The position numbers and the translations under genes were made by a program. The notes below the pieces were generated by a model that was not told where the DNA came from, did not search any database, and saw only the letters and a program-made list of their open reading frames with translations. A DNA stretch of 64,000 nucleotides, taken from positions 930,001 to 994,000 of the forward strand of contig CAKJVC010000092.1 in the NCBI GenBank assembly GCA_918026815.1, given 5' to 3'. How positions within the stretch are numbered: position 1 is the first letter of the stretch; every line of letters begins with the position of its first letter. Below are positions 11,421 through 20,994 of this stretch, in pieces. The stretch is from Chalara sp. BL73. Lineage: Eukaryota; Ascomycota; Leotiomycetes; Helotiales.

Positions 11421-13339
11421 GGCAGCAGCATAGGCTCTACAAGGAGGAATAGAAATGTCATCATCGCGGAATAGAGATCTAAGGTGATGAGGCGGTGGAG
11501 GTGGGGCAGATCTAGGTCGAATTGTCTGGCTGAGGTAGCACAAGACAGGTAATCAAAGACGGTATTTTAAAAGATGCAGTTTAAGGGCGGCGGTTTAGAG
11601 CGAAGACGAACAGCAGAGCATGTAATTGATCATAGAGGACGCTTTGATATAATGTGAACGTGGATACTAAGGATGGAGGCACATTGGAGACGCTTAAGTA
11701 ACTTTAGAATAATTTAAAATTTTATCCGTTCAATTCGTCATTATGAAAATATGCACTTAGGCAAGAACGGCAACAATTCAAGTTGATGCCTACCTGGGAT
11801 TGACCGTTACCTGTTTTCGTGTCAGTTCAAGCTCACACTAGAGGTAGAATGCAGAGCGATCGAAAATGAGAGATAAATTCAGTTCTCCAAGGTGAAATAT
11901 GGGTTTCTTCAATGTAATTCAGAAAGAACACAGCGAATATTTGGATTCATCAGGGTGAGAAGTGTTAAAGAGATAGGGAGCTGCTTACAGTTGAGGAAGT
12001 CAAATTAAAACTAAAACTAAAAAAGTTTGGCCTCTACCTGCGATCAACCACACAGTTAGCGATGGTCTAAATGGAGCTGAAGTATAAATGCAGCAAAAGT
12101 CAAGTGCTTATATCAGGCTAAAAATGTTAGCTATTGGAATGAGTCAAAATATGGCGTGGCGACGTACCTCATTAAATCAGAATTTGTATAATATGTTCAT
12201 CGTTCTTTTTCAAGAGCTCAAACAGTGTGAATAAAACGTTCATCATGCTAAGCTGTAGTTTGCCACTGGACCAGAAAGACAAAACTTATTTACCTGGGAT
12301 TTGATGTTAGCATTGCTCAGGACCAAGCGCAGATAGCAATTTTATGGTTCATATGCATTGAATCAGCTGACGAGTTCTCAACAAGCACTTCCAGTCCGTC
12401 TACCCTCACAAGGTTTGTACGCCTTGCTTTTTATGAGAGTAGGGGTAGGAGTACGCAGTCTGTCCGCCCGTTCGTTCAAAGTTCGTCATGTAATGCGAGA
12501 GGGAGGAATGAGGAGTCTGAGTATGTACCTATTTATATCATTTGTTAGCCGGATATCTTGATTTAGCAGTAATAATTAATGATAGATATAGTTGGGTAAT
12601 CAGATAAGGCTGAAACTTAATGCAGACTTGTCAACATGATAACTTCAGAATGAGGAATTCCTATTGAGTCGGTTTGATCATCACATAACCCCTCTCACAT
12701 TAACAGAAAAAATTATTCCCACAAACCTTTGATCTTATCATTGGAGGTCATATACGATAACTGCCACTGCGAACAGCCTATGTCGAATATGTTTTTATAG
12801 CAGTCACCTGTTGTTGGAAAAACTGGTCCCGGGCCTACCAAAAAATCAGGGAATCACTGCTGAAGCAATTAGTATACTAGCTTAGGCAAGAAATAATGGA
12901 CATGTGCAGCAGTTGAAAGCTCAGTACAGTAGATACAAATCCCCATGGCGGTGTAAGAGTTGGATTGTTCAATTTGTATTTTATCTCATCATAGTAGACT
13001 GTGGGGAAATATATGAGTCGGTACTTACTTGAAGGTCATATTAGGCATAAAAGAAAGGAATTCGAGGCATATGGATCAGATACGAAATCTCTGAGGGTGG
13101 CTGTTGGGACAGATGCTTTGGTTGCAGTGTGGAGAGAAAATTAAAAGGTTGAAAAAAGATGAAGCTCGTGAATTGAGTAAAGTGCTCCGCCTTTGCTCCT
13201 AGTCTAGCGCTAGTTTATTTCAGGTTAGAAGCACCTACGCCACAGCTGTGGCTCAACCACATATGGGTGGCAACCTCGTCCTCCACAAGTCAAGTCTTCG
13301 TAGACAACTTCAACGTATTGTTACAGAATCGTTTTCAAT
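11421..13339. other. Long AT-rich spacer, possibly a spliced non-coding transcript
   Basis: No protein gene is supported in 1.9 kb. Read on the minus strand, the region carries several good-looking donors directly after CAG or GAG (ends near 13029, 12294, 12172, 12037 and 11791), pyrimidine-rich acceptors and small exon-like gaps. A 27-residue frame, MTNFERTGGQTAYSYP..., lies at about 12400-12490 on that strand. This would fit a multi-exon lncRNA or a decayed gene, but nothing in the sequence proves transcription. Confidence 0.3.
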
Positions 13340-14689
13340 ATGGCGCCTTCCGCAGGCCTCATGGCTCCTATTGCCATGGGATTACTAAGGTAACTCCCTA
13401 ATCTCTGCAAGCCTAAATCTGCTTACTTCTGCGGTCCTCGCGGGATAGATCAAGCACTGACATTCTGAAGGCACGCGTTCAAGAAGACTACAACCCTTAT
13501 TAAAGCCCGGCTTGATAAGATATCTGTCTCAAAACATGCTAAACTTGAACCAATCCTTGTGCGATCAACTCCACGACACCCGATACACCCGCTTGCACGC
13601 CTCCGCCAGAACAAGGGAAGATGGTACACGACTCACAGCACGATCAATGCTTCCCTTCGTCGCTTCATGAGCAGTGGACCAGCTATCAAGTACAACCGAG
13701 CGGCATTCCCAAAGTCTGCAACAGCTACGGCTGTTAGCCGATTGACAACAAGAGCTCCATTTGCTTCTACCTTGCGCCCCAACCTTACAGGTGGGGCTTT
13801 TCCAAGAACTGCCGGAGGATACTCTCTCGGTGGAGGTCGTGCTGGGGGAGCCAGGTATTTCTCGCATACTCCGGCGGCTCCGGCACAGGTGGTATCTAAT
13901 GTTTCCAATGCTTTCCGTGCATTTTGTCTTTCAGGACAGAAAGCTCAGTTTGATGGAATGACCCCGAGAGGTGAGAAGAGATTTCGAAGCGTCTCGAATA
14001 CTCAAGCGAAAACAACCCATAAAATGCGAATGGCGTCGAGGAATGCTCCGGGCTCTTACATCGACTTCCCAGTCAACCCGACGATCACAGCACTCAGCCC
14101 TCTTGGAGCCACCTTCCCATTTGATTCTGTCATGAAACAATCCGTACCAAACCTCAATACAGAAGGATTCCTAGATGTTCTATCTGTTGACTTTGCTCGT
14201 GCTTTGAAGGATCTTGCAATGACTATGAACGATCTCAAGCGCCTTTCGTTGCTTGGTGATCTTCCTGTCACGCTGGAGAAGAATTCGATTCTACGAATTC
14301 GATTTCCTGGATGTGATGCTGCTAGCGTAGAAAGGCTCTGCGATGAATTTGGCGTACAACGAGGAATCATTTATCAGGACGAAGACTTCGATGAAAGCGT
14401 TGGTGCGCAAGTCGCTTTAATATTCCCATATGCACCATCATCAGAGAATACACTTTCCTCGCCAGGAGGTTCCATGCGCTCTCAGCCTGATCATGATTTC
14501 GAGGAAGTGGATGATCTTATAGAAAACCCATGGCTAGAAGGATATGAGAGCATGGACAACATCAGTGAACATGAATCCGATTATTTTACTAAGCCCAGCG
14601 ATCTTCACAACCCTTCGTCGGCCGATTATGAGGGACTGGAAGGAATATACCGCTTTATTGAGGAGTGCGATAACTCGAGGAGGAGATGA
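13340..14689 (+). CDS. Conserved fungal mitochondrial protein (often named 'casein kinase II beta 2 subunit')
   Basis: Exons 13340-13389 and 13471-14689 give 422 residues. The 81-nt intron uses the acceptor at 13470, which joins MGLL to RHAFKKTTTL in frame. The N-terminal ~110 residues are rich in Arg, Ser, Thr and Pro with almost no acids, suggesting mitochondrial import. The conserved core is at about residues 220-330: YIDFPVNPTIT, then FARALKDLAMTMNDLKRLSLLGDLP, then LRIRFPGCDAASVERLCDEFGVQRGII. The C-terminus is acidic. I recognise the core from fungal proteins labelled casein kinase II beta 2 subunit. It lacks the Cys4 zinc finger of true CK2-beta, so the name is doubtful and the function unknown. 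Confidence 0.75.
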
Positions 14690-14990
14690 TACCATTTCTT
14701 TTGTACATTATATTTATGAACGAACTCAGGCACGAGATAGGTAACGGAGGCAGATTGCTAGAACTGGCGCATAGGACACGCTCACTCAGTGTTTTTAGCA
14801 ATGCTATCATTATGTACATATCCTAAATCTTCGAATAGGTGACAGCGAAATAATGCAAAGCGCGATTACTTTGTCAGACTTCGCGGCGCCTTTTAGAGGC
14901 AGTGTTTGCCTTTCACAATTATTTTACCAAGTGGAGCTCGGCTACGTCAACAATATCTTTGCACCTAAAATCCCTGGGGCCAAACGCGAA
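14690..14990. other. Intergenic region before the tRNA gene
   Basis: 3' region of the mitochondrial protein gene and 5' flank of the tRNA. Nothing else is visible. Confidence 0.5.
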
Positions 14991-15117
14991 GGTTTTATGG
15001 TGTAATGGTTGTTAGTAGCCTTAAAAGTCTTTTAAAATGCATTCGTTTATTAATTCTAAATTCAGAGCACATGAGATTTTGATTCTCGGGATCTGGGTTC
15101 GATTCCCAGTAAGACCT
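14991..15117 (+). tRNA. tRNA-Gln (anticodon UUG) with a 55-nt D-loop insert
   Basis: When 15011-15065 is left out, the remaining 72 nt fold into a complete tRNA. The acceptor stem pairs GGTTTTA (14991-14997) with TAAGACC (15110-15116), discriminator T15117. The D stem pairs GTGT with GCAC (one wobble). The anticodon stem is 15072-15076 with 15084-15088, loop TTTTGAT, anticodon TTG at 15079-15081. The T arm is CTGGG/CCCAG with loop TTCGATT. The A box (TGGTGTAATGG, 14998-15008) matches TRGYNNARNNG exactly and the B box (GGTTCGATTCC, 15096-15106) matches consensus. A T5 run follows after three bases. There is no intron at the normal 37/38 site. It could be an active gene with an odd intron or a pseudogene with an insertion. 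Confidence 0.85.
15011..15065 (+). other. Insert in the tRNA-Gln D-loop resembling a GT-AG intron
   Basis: 55 nt between tRNA positions 20 and 21. It begins GTTAGT, like a fungal 5' splice site, and ends in TAATTCTAAATTCAG, which offers a branch-like CTAAA and a CAG acceptor. Inside is a 7-bp inverted repeat, TTAAAAG/CTTTTAA, around one base. The exact boundaries are slightly ambiguous because of short GTT and AG repeats at the edges. Nuclear tRNA introns normally sit one base 3' of the anticodon and are cut by tRNA endonuclease, so this position is abnormal. Confidence 0.65.
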
Positions 15118-15120
15118 ACC

Positions 15121-15125
15121 TTTTT
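15121..15125 (+). terminator. RNA polymerase III terminator (T5)
   Basis: A run of five T begins three bases after the discriminator base of the tRNA-Gln, the usual place and form of a pol III stop signal. Confidence 0.75.
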
Positions 15126-16648
15126 ATCTTATTTTCTTTATCTTTTTGGAGGATATATAAACGTCTTTCTTGGTGGATTGATTGTTGGGCCGGCCCTATT
15201 TTAGCTTGTTTGATGGTTGGGTCACTTTGGAGTGGGTTTCCAGTCTCAAGGATCCCCCTATTCCGTTCGCTTAAAGTGTTTAAACCAGGACAGAACCTAT
15301 ACTTACTCAGTGGCGCAAATGCCTCGAAATAATGATGTTTTACCGCTTGTTTGCTGAATCTTTATATTGACTAGATTGTTGAAATCCATGAGATATCAAC
15401 TTGGATCAAATCTATATACTAACATCAGTAACATGTGGATGGAATGGAGGTCTCATCAAGTCTTTGGCGCATATTATCCGAATAGTTTCGACAACTCGAT
15501 GAAACCAGAAACATTCCGCCCCAGATCTGCAGCAGGATGGGAAAATGCAAGATCCGCAGCAACAGCGGAGCAGCACGGACTTTTTTCATGCGGCCACAGA
15601 GTGTTGCTATCGCAAAGCAATGCTAGTGTAAAGTAATAGCCAGCGCTTCTTGATCATGAGATTAGCCACTTTTCTCTGAAATGAGCGAGAAACAAGAAAC
15701 TATAGAAATAACGAATTGAAGACTGGCTCTGGGACTGCAGTGTTCAGATCAAATGTGATCGGAATGTTGTCTTTGTTTAGACTAATCAGATTGATTGTGC
15801 TAACGTTCGTCACAATGATCACCACTAGGTATCACCTCATGATACTGACGAACGCCTACTTATCACGAAGGATGAACAAGCTCATTCGTATCGTCAAACA
15901 TCAAAACAGCCATTGACAACAAAATCTCACATCGCATGATAGCGCAATCACATTTTTGAGCTTTGTAGCGGCGATAAGGCAGAGAAAGGTCGAATCATCG
16001 TCGATGATCTCGAATCAGAATCTTAAAATAATCGCCGAACCAGTCACCTGAAATCCGCAAATGTGATTTCGGCTTGTCTCATCAGAGGGGATATCCCGTT
16101 ATGGGGCTCATAATGTTCTTTATTTATTATTCATGTCAAGCTTGTGGTTCGGGTGCTGAAGAGTTCTGTGATCTACTGTTACCCCACCGCTGAGCAGCCT
16201 CGTCTACCAATGCCCTTCCCGCCTGAAAGCCGGGCGCGTAAAATCATGGCCTCCGACCTATCACCTCCCCAGCCACTTCTTCCAACCCTTTGAGGGGTAC
16301 ATCGCTCACCCACTCCCGAGCCAGTACAGCTGCGTTCTCCGTGCAGCAGGGCCACTCCTCAGCTACCGCTATTCCCATGCTTATGCATGTTCCTGAGCAA
16401 GTCCCTGGGCAGATGGCAATCGATATCACGGCCTCCAGCCAATGGCGGCCCGTAACAGACCTCTCGCCATCCTCCTGCCACCATGCTTGGGGTCGGTATA
16501 TCACCACAACCGCCCGGCTGTCTGGTAAAGGACTCACTCCTGCTTTCCATTCCATGTCGAGATCGTCTCGCAATACGTTTCGGGTCTGCTGTTACTGTAG
16601 AGGGTATACTTAGCTGTTGCTCCTTGTTTGCTTCACCGATGCAGCACC
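15126..16648. other. Intergenic region
   Basis: About 1.5 kb without a supportable gene. Short frames at 15367-15636 and 16244-16613 (both strands) have no recognisable content. The right part is probably the promoter and leader of the membrane protein at 16649. Confidence 0.55.
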
Positions 16649-18202
16649 ATGCGTACAGTACCTGAGACAGTGATTAGAACACCATTTGTCTTACAACTCC
16701 TCCTGGGACTTGCCAGTATAAGTTCAGCCGATATCCTCACGGACGTGCCAAAGAGCAATCCATTGGGAATCGATTGGGATCCCGCACCTTCGTCTGAAGA
16801 CGGACCACCTCTGTCGGCAGATGCAAATCGAGACCCAGCACATCTGAAGTTCGAAATCATTGGCATTGTTGGAGCATACGTCGGCTGTCTTCTACTTGTG
16901 CTCATTGGCATATTCTTTGTTAGGAGGAAACATCGCCGCCTTGCTGAGATATTTGCCAGAGATATAGAAATGACAGAGCCCAGATTACCACCTCTCAGAA
17001 CTCATCTTCCAACCTCGCCTGGGCTCAAAAGCCCTACAAGAAACTTCTCTCGGCCTTCCTGGCCAGCAGAGGAAAAGAGTGCGCCTACGCCATACGTCTT
17101 TCCAGGCGCGGCGACATCTCCTCAGTCCCCCAAATCACCCTATTCTCCGAAGACACCTCCTTCACTAGATCACCCTGACGTGGATACAAGAATTGTCGAG
17201 AGAGATCAACATATGCTACAGCGAGATCTAGAGGACATTTACGCCCACGTCATGGCGCAAGAGGAGGCGAAAGCTGCCGGCAAATCGGTCGATACTTTGC
17301 CAATCCCAGCGGCCTTGAAAGCAGCAGGTCCAGTTCCAGCTCCTGCGCCACAGCGAGTGAACTCTCCACAGAAGAAAATCGAAAAGCGCAGGCCATCAAA
17401 TATTGATCTGCAGAGCTCGCCCAGGGAACATACGAAAAGCGCTTCTCGATCCTCCAGTATACTTTCTGCTTTAATGTCTCCTGGAAAGAAGGCTTCGAAA
17501 ATGCACATTTCTAGCCCACTTGCGTCTCCTGCATCTACGCGTTGGCAAAACCAACCTGCGCATGAGGAGGAATCTGAACCTCTTACACCTCGATACTATA
17601 CGCCGCCTCCACCACCTCCCATTCCAAAAGATCAAGAACCATATATTCACCCACGACCAACCTCTAATGACCGTCCGCCTCTTTCTCCCACAAAGTCCAC
17701 CCGCTCAATTGCGGAACAACTCAGTGCATATGGCCCAGGAAGTAAATCTGCATTCCACAAACATAACCCAAGCCAAGCATCGTTTGCCTCTTCCCAACAA
17801 CCAGAACCACAATCCGCTACCTCTGCAACTTCTACCAAAGCGCCATACCCGCTTGCAAGCTCGGCGAACAACTCGACACGAGCGCTACCATTCCGTCAAT
17901 TTCAACCAGCGATCACATCGCCAAGCTACAGCTCCTTCGCACAGTCCACCAAAACTACAATTTTGGAGCGGACAACTGCATCAAATGGCCCTCGAACAGG
18001 TGGTTTGAATACGCCATGGTCAGCAAACGCTGTACCGTATAGTCCGTATCAGCCATTTTCGCCCGTGATACCAATAACGCCGCGGCTTGTAACGAGAGAA
18101 GAACGAAAGCTGAAGGAGAAGATGGAGAAGAAGCGTAATGGACCGCAAACACCAAAGGAACTGGTGAAGAGCGAGGATGAACTGTGGGATAGTGGGTATT
18201 AG
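16649..18202 (+). CDS. Single-pass membrane protein with a proline/serine-rich cytoplasmic tail
   Basis: Single-exon frame of 517 residues. A hydrophobic N-terminal segment (about residues 12-28, VLQLLLGLASISSADI) looks like a signal peptide. It is followed by a short acidic ectodomain (about 30-65), one strong transmembrane helix (about 69-91, EIIGIVGAYVGCLLLVLIGIFFV) and a stop-transfer RRKHRR. The remaining 420 residues are rich in Pro, Ser and Thr with many SP/TP sites, suggesting a disordered tail open to phosphorylation. The C-terminus has a charged REERKLKEKMEKKRNG helix. The frame continues upstream to a TTG at 16628; the ATG at 16649 fits the signal peptide. It is a conserved ascomycete type that I cannot name; the topology is inferred. 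Confidence 0.75.
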   Translation: MRTVPETVIRTPFVLQLLLGLASISSADILTDVPKSNPLGIDWDPAPSSEDGPPLSADANRDPAHLKFEIIGIVGAYVGCLLLVLIGIFFVRRKHRRLAEIFARDIEMTEPRLPPLRTHLPTSPGLKSPTRNFSRPSWPAEEKSAPTPYVFPGAATSPQSPKSPYSPKTPPSLDHPDVDTRIVERDQHMLQRDLEDIYAHVMAQEEAKAAGKSVDTLPIPAALKAAGPVPAPAPQRVNSPQKKIEKRRPSNIDLQSSPREHTKSASRSSSILSALMSPGKKASKMHISSPLASPASTRWQNQPAHEEESEPLTPRYYTPPPPPPIPKDQEPYIHPRPTSNDRPPLSPTKSTRSIAEQLSAYGPGSKSAFHKHNPSQASFASSQQPEPQSATSATSTKAPYPLASSANNSTRALPFRQFQPAITSPSYSSFAQSTKTTILERTTASNGPRTGGLNTPWSANAVPYSPYQPFSPVIPITPRLVTREERKLKEKMEKKRNGPQTPKELVKSEDELWDSGY

Positions 18203-18627
18203 ACACTCACGAGTTGTTTTACAGATACCAAAAGCCAGCAGAGTTTGGGATTGGTAGGAAAGGAGTTAAGAGTATCTGGGGAGCAATCACCATGTGGGGG
18301 GTCTAATGATACCATGACTTTTGACTTTATACCGTATCCATACATATAACTTTATTACTAGAATTGTACCTTTCAATGAACACAATTTTTTTCATCTGCG
18401 CAGTTTTTGATGTATTCTTATTTGTCAAGTTGACTACACCTTTCGAGAATTCTATGTCTAAATTCAACCGCTCAACTATTAGGCCACTATTACTCTTTGA
18501 GTGAGAGACCAGAATAACAGTTCTATTCCCCTGCCTCATTCTATAAATGTTACAGGGGTATTAAACTAATACCTCGCACAAAACTGCTCCAGAGCCACGC
18601 ACTGCGGATTCAAAATCTCACATATCC
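18203..18627. other. Convergent 3' region
   Basis: Lies between the membrane protein gene and the alcohol dehydrogenase, which face each other. Only AT-rich 3' sequence is visible. Confidence 0.6.
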
Positions 18628-19873
18628 TCACCACTTCACACCCAATTCCTTCTCCCTCTCAATCTGTCCCTGATCTACAATGACCACCGCCTTCCCCTCA
18701 ATCTTGCCCCCATGCACCAACTCAACCGATTCATGAATCTTCTCCAAACCCTCAAGCCTATTCGTTTTAACATTTAGCCCCTTTTCCTCAATTGCATCCA
18801 TCATCCCCTTGCTTTCCACGGGACTACAAAGCAAGCTCCCCTTGACCTTTACATCCCTAAAAACTAGCTCCTCGAACGGAATTTTGACTTCGTCCGGCTG
18901 CGCGATCTCTACGAGCGTCCCATGTATCCTCGTCACCGCACACCTAAGCGCGGCCGCGCTGTCCACATCGCTGAGTACTATCGTCGCATCTGCGCCATAT
19001 CCCGCAGTAACCTTCTTCACTTCGTTAACCACCACCTCCTTCTCCTTACGGGCATCAAGCACGACATCCGCCCCGTTTTCTCTAGAGAACAAAAGCCCTT
19101 CATCCCGTGCGTCGATCCCGATTACTTTCAACTTACGATTCTTGACAAATTGAATCCCTAGATGTCCTAACCCACCCCGGAACCGACGATGGCGACCCAT
19201 TCTCCCTCTTTAAGCCCGGTTTGCAGAACGGCGCGCCACACCGTCCTCCCCGCGCAGGCGAGCGGTGCGGCGGACACCAAGCTGACCTCGTCGGGAACTT
19301 TCGTGGTGAAGCGCGCATCCACGCAGACGAAAACGCCGACGTGGCCTTCGACGCTGGCGCAGTATTGCCGTGTGTTGGGGTATGTGGATGTACAGTCGGG
19401 ACAGAAGCCGCAGGGGTGAAGTGGCAAGCCGCACATGACTCTGTCTCCCGTTTTGAAAGGTGTCACGGATGAACCCGTCGACACGACGGTTCCGGCGCCT
19501 TCGTGGGACGGCGTTACGGGCAGCTTGGTGCCAAATTTCCCCGCGAGTACCATGCTGTCGGTGTGGCAGTGAGAGGCAGCTGCTACTTTGACCTGTAAGA
19601 TGGGTGTTAGTTCATGTATTTGCGGTAATGGTTGGGTATAGGAGACTGCTGGTCGATTCGGTCCCTCTCAAGACAAGTTTTAAGCAAACGTGTACAGTCT
19701 CTGAGTGCTAAATACCAGTGAATTTATGGGCTTCATTGTGATATGAGCTGATAACTCACAAGCAGGTCGTGGTCGCCTATGGAAGGAACGGGAATGGTAT
19801 CCACGGAATATGGTTTGTCATGCTCCGTGACACGGACTGCACGCATAGTTTTGGGGATTGAAGACGACGACAT
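18628..19873 (-). pseudogene. Zinc-dependent alcohol dehydrogenase with a frameshift
   Basis: Medium-chain zinc ADH. Exon 1 is 19873-19760 (MSSSSIPKTMRAVRVTE...), then a 167-nt intron, then exon 2 from 19592. The catalytic zinc region (SHCHTD, SHEGAGTV) and the structural zinc cysteines (CGFCPDC...YC) are intact. In the cofactor loop the first frame reads VAIVGSG then stops at 19167, while the next frame continues GGLGHLGIQFVKN to the normal C-terminus at 18628. The family sequence needs one more G in the four-base run at 19175-19178. With that base the protein would be about 359 residues, normal length. No intron can bridge the two frames without losing the glycine loop. It is either a recent inactivating deletion or a sequencing error in a homopolymer; the rest is undecayed. 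Confidence 0.75.
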
Positions 19874-20994
19874 GTTGAAGCTCTTTAGGGTAACGTAGGC
19901 GCTCTAAAAATGCCGTGGATATCAATTGGAGAAATCGTCAATTTTGTAGCAGAGCTATCTAGGTCAATGACGTCGATCTTACGTGAACTATAGAGTAGTC
20001 CTAATTTCCTATCCACAAGTTATCTCAGCAAGCTCAGCCTCAATTAACCTTTTGTGGGCCAATAAGGATCGTTAGATCCTTAAATCTCGTAGAGAGTCTG
20101 AGGTATATAGTGATGATTTTGATGTAACCTTTCTTGATTTGTTAGTAAATTATTTACATGTTTTCAACGTTGTAGTTGTACCATTCAACAATGTATATAT
20201 GTATATTTGAATGTGTAAATTGTAGCCTATATATTAAATTATTAATATAGTCCAGCTTTTTTGTATAATATCATTTAATTGTGTTTCTTGTACATAGTGT
20301 TGCTTGTTATATGATTGGCTAATTAAGTTGCTAAGCAATAATTTCATTAAATTTGCATAAATTTGCACAAATATTCACAAACGTTTACTAAACATGCTGA
20401 CTAATTAAGCTAACCGAGCAAAATTGAATTGAACACTCGGCCGAAATCCATCGATTATTCGACAACAACGCGTCGTACGATTTATTGATTTGTACGCTAA
20501 ACATTGGATTACATGTTAAATATTTAGCGTACAAATCAATAAATCATACGACGCGTAATTGTTGAATAATCGATAGGGTTCGATGGAGCGTCCGATCGAG
20601 CCCGACCCTAAATCAATTTGGAAAACCGATTTTTGCGTTCGACGCTGTAGTTCATCTTTTTATTGGCTAATTGAACTATTTAAATTGTAATCATTATAAA
20701 ATTCAAACCTTTATCTAGCCTTATAATCCGGCATTTAAATAACAACTGCGTTGTAGAAAAAGTAGTAATGAATTGAAAATTGTCAAAACGTCAAAAATCA
20801 ATCGTTACCACCAAACGATCACCATTTGACCTCAAATGCTTTGCTCACGAAATTTTAAGTGGAGAGAATTGGCAGCGAAGCTACTGAGCAAACTGATCAA
20901 TAAGTAACAAAAACTTGAATTAGTATCTAGGAGTACATATTTGTTGAGTTAAATACCTTCGTCGGCTATTATCAAAACTGATCTTACCACCAGC
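19874..20994. other. AT-rich intergenic region containing a palindrome
   Basis: No coding frame. The sequence is strongly AT-rich from about 20080 to 20450, then contains the long palindrome described separately. The part next to 19874 is the promoter side of the alcohol dehydrogenase. Confidence 0.6.
20450..20574. repeat. 125-nt near-perfect palindrome (fold-back / MITE-like)
   Basis: Two 56-nt arms, 20450-20505 and 20519-20574, are inverted copies separated by 13 nt (GGATTACATGTTA). They match at 51 of 56 positions. Four of the five differences are transitions, with one arm carrying G/C where the other has A/T. The RNA or single-stranded form would make a long hairpin. It is a candidate fold-back element or MITE remnant. 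I could not identify target-site duplications with confidence. Confidence 0.85.

Noticed and set aside
13559..13561. GTG as start of the mitochondrial protein
   Set aside because: A spliced 5' exon with an ATG at 13340 extends the frame in a family-like way.
13340..14689. True casein kinase II regulatory subunit
   Set aside because: The Cys4 zinc-binding motif and other CK2-beta features are absent despite the common annotation name.
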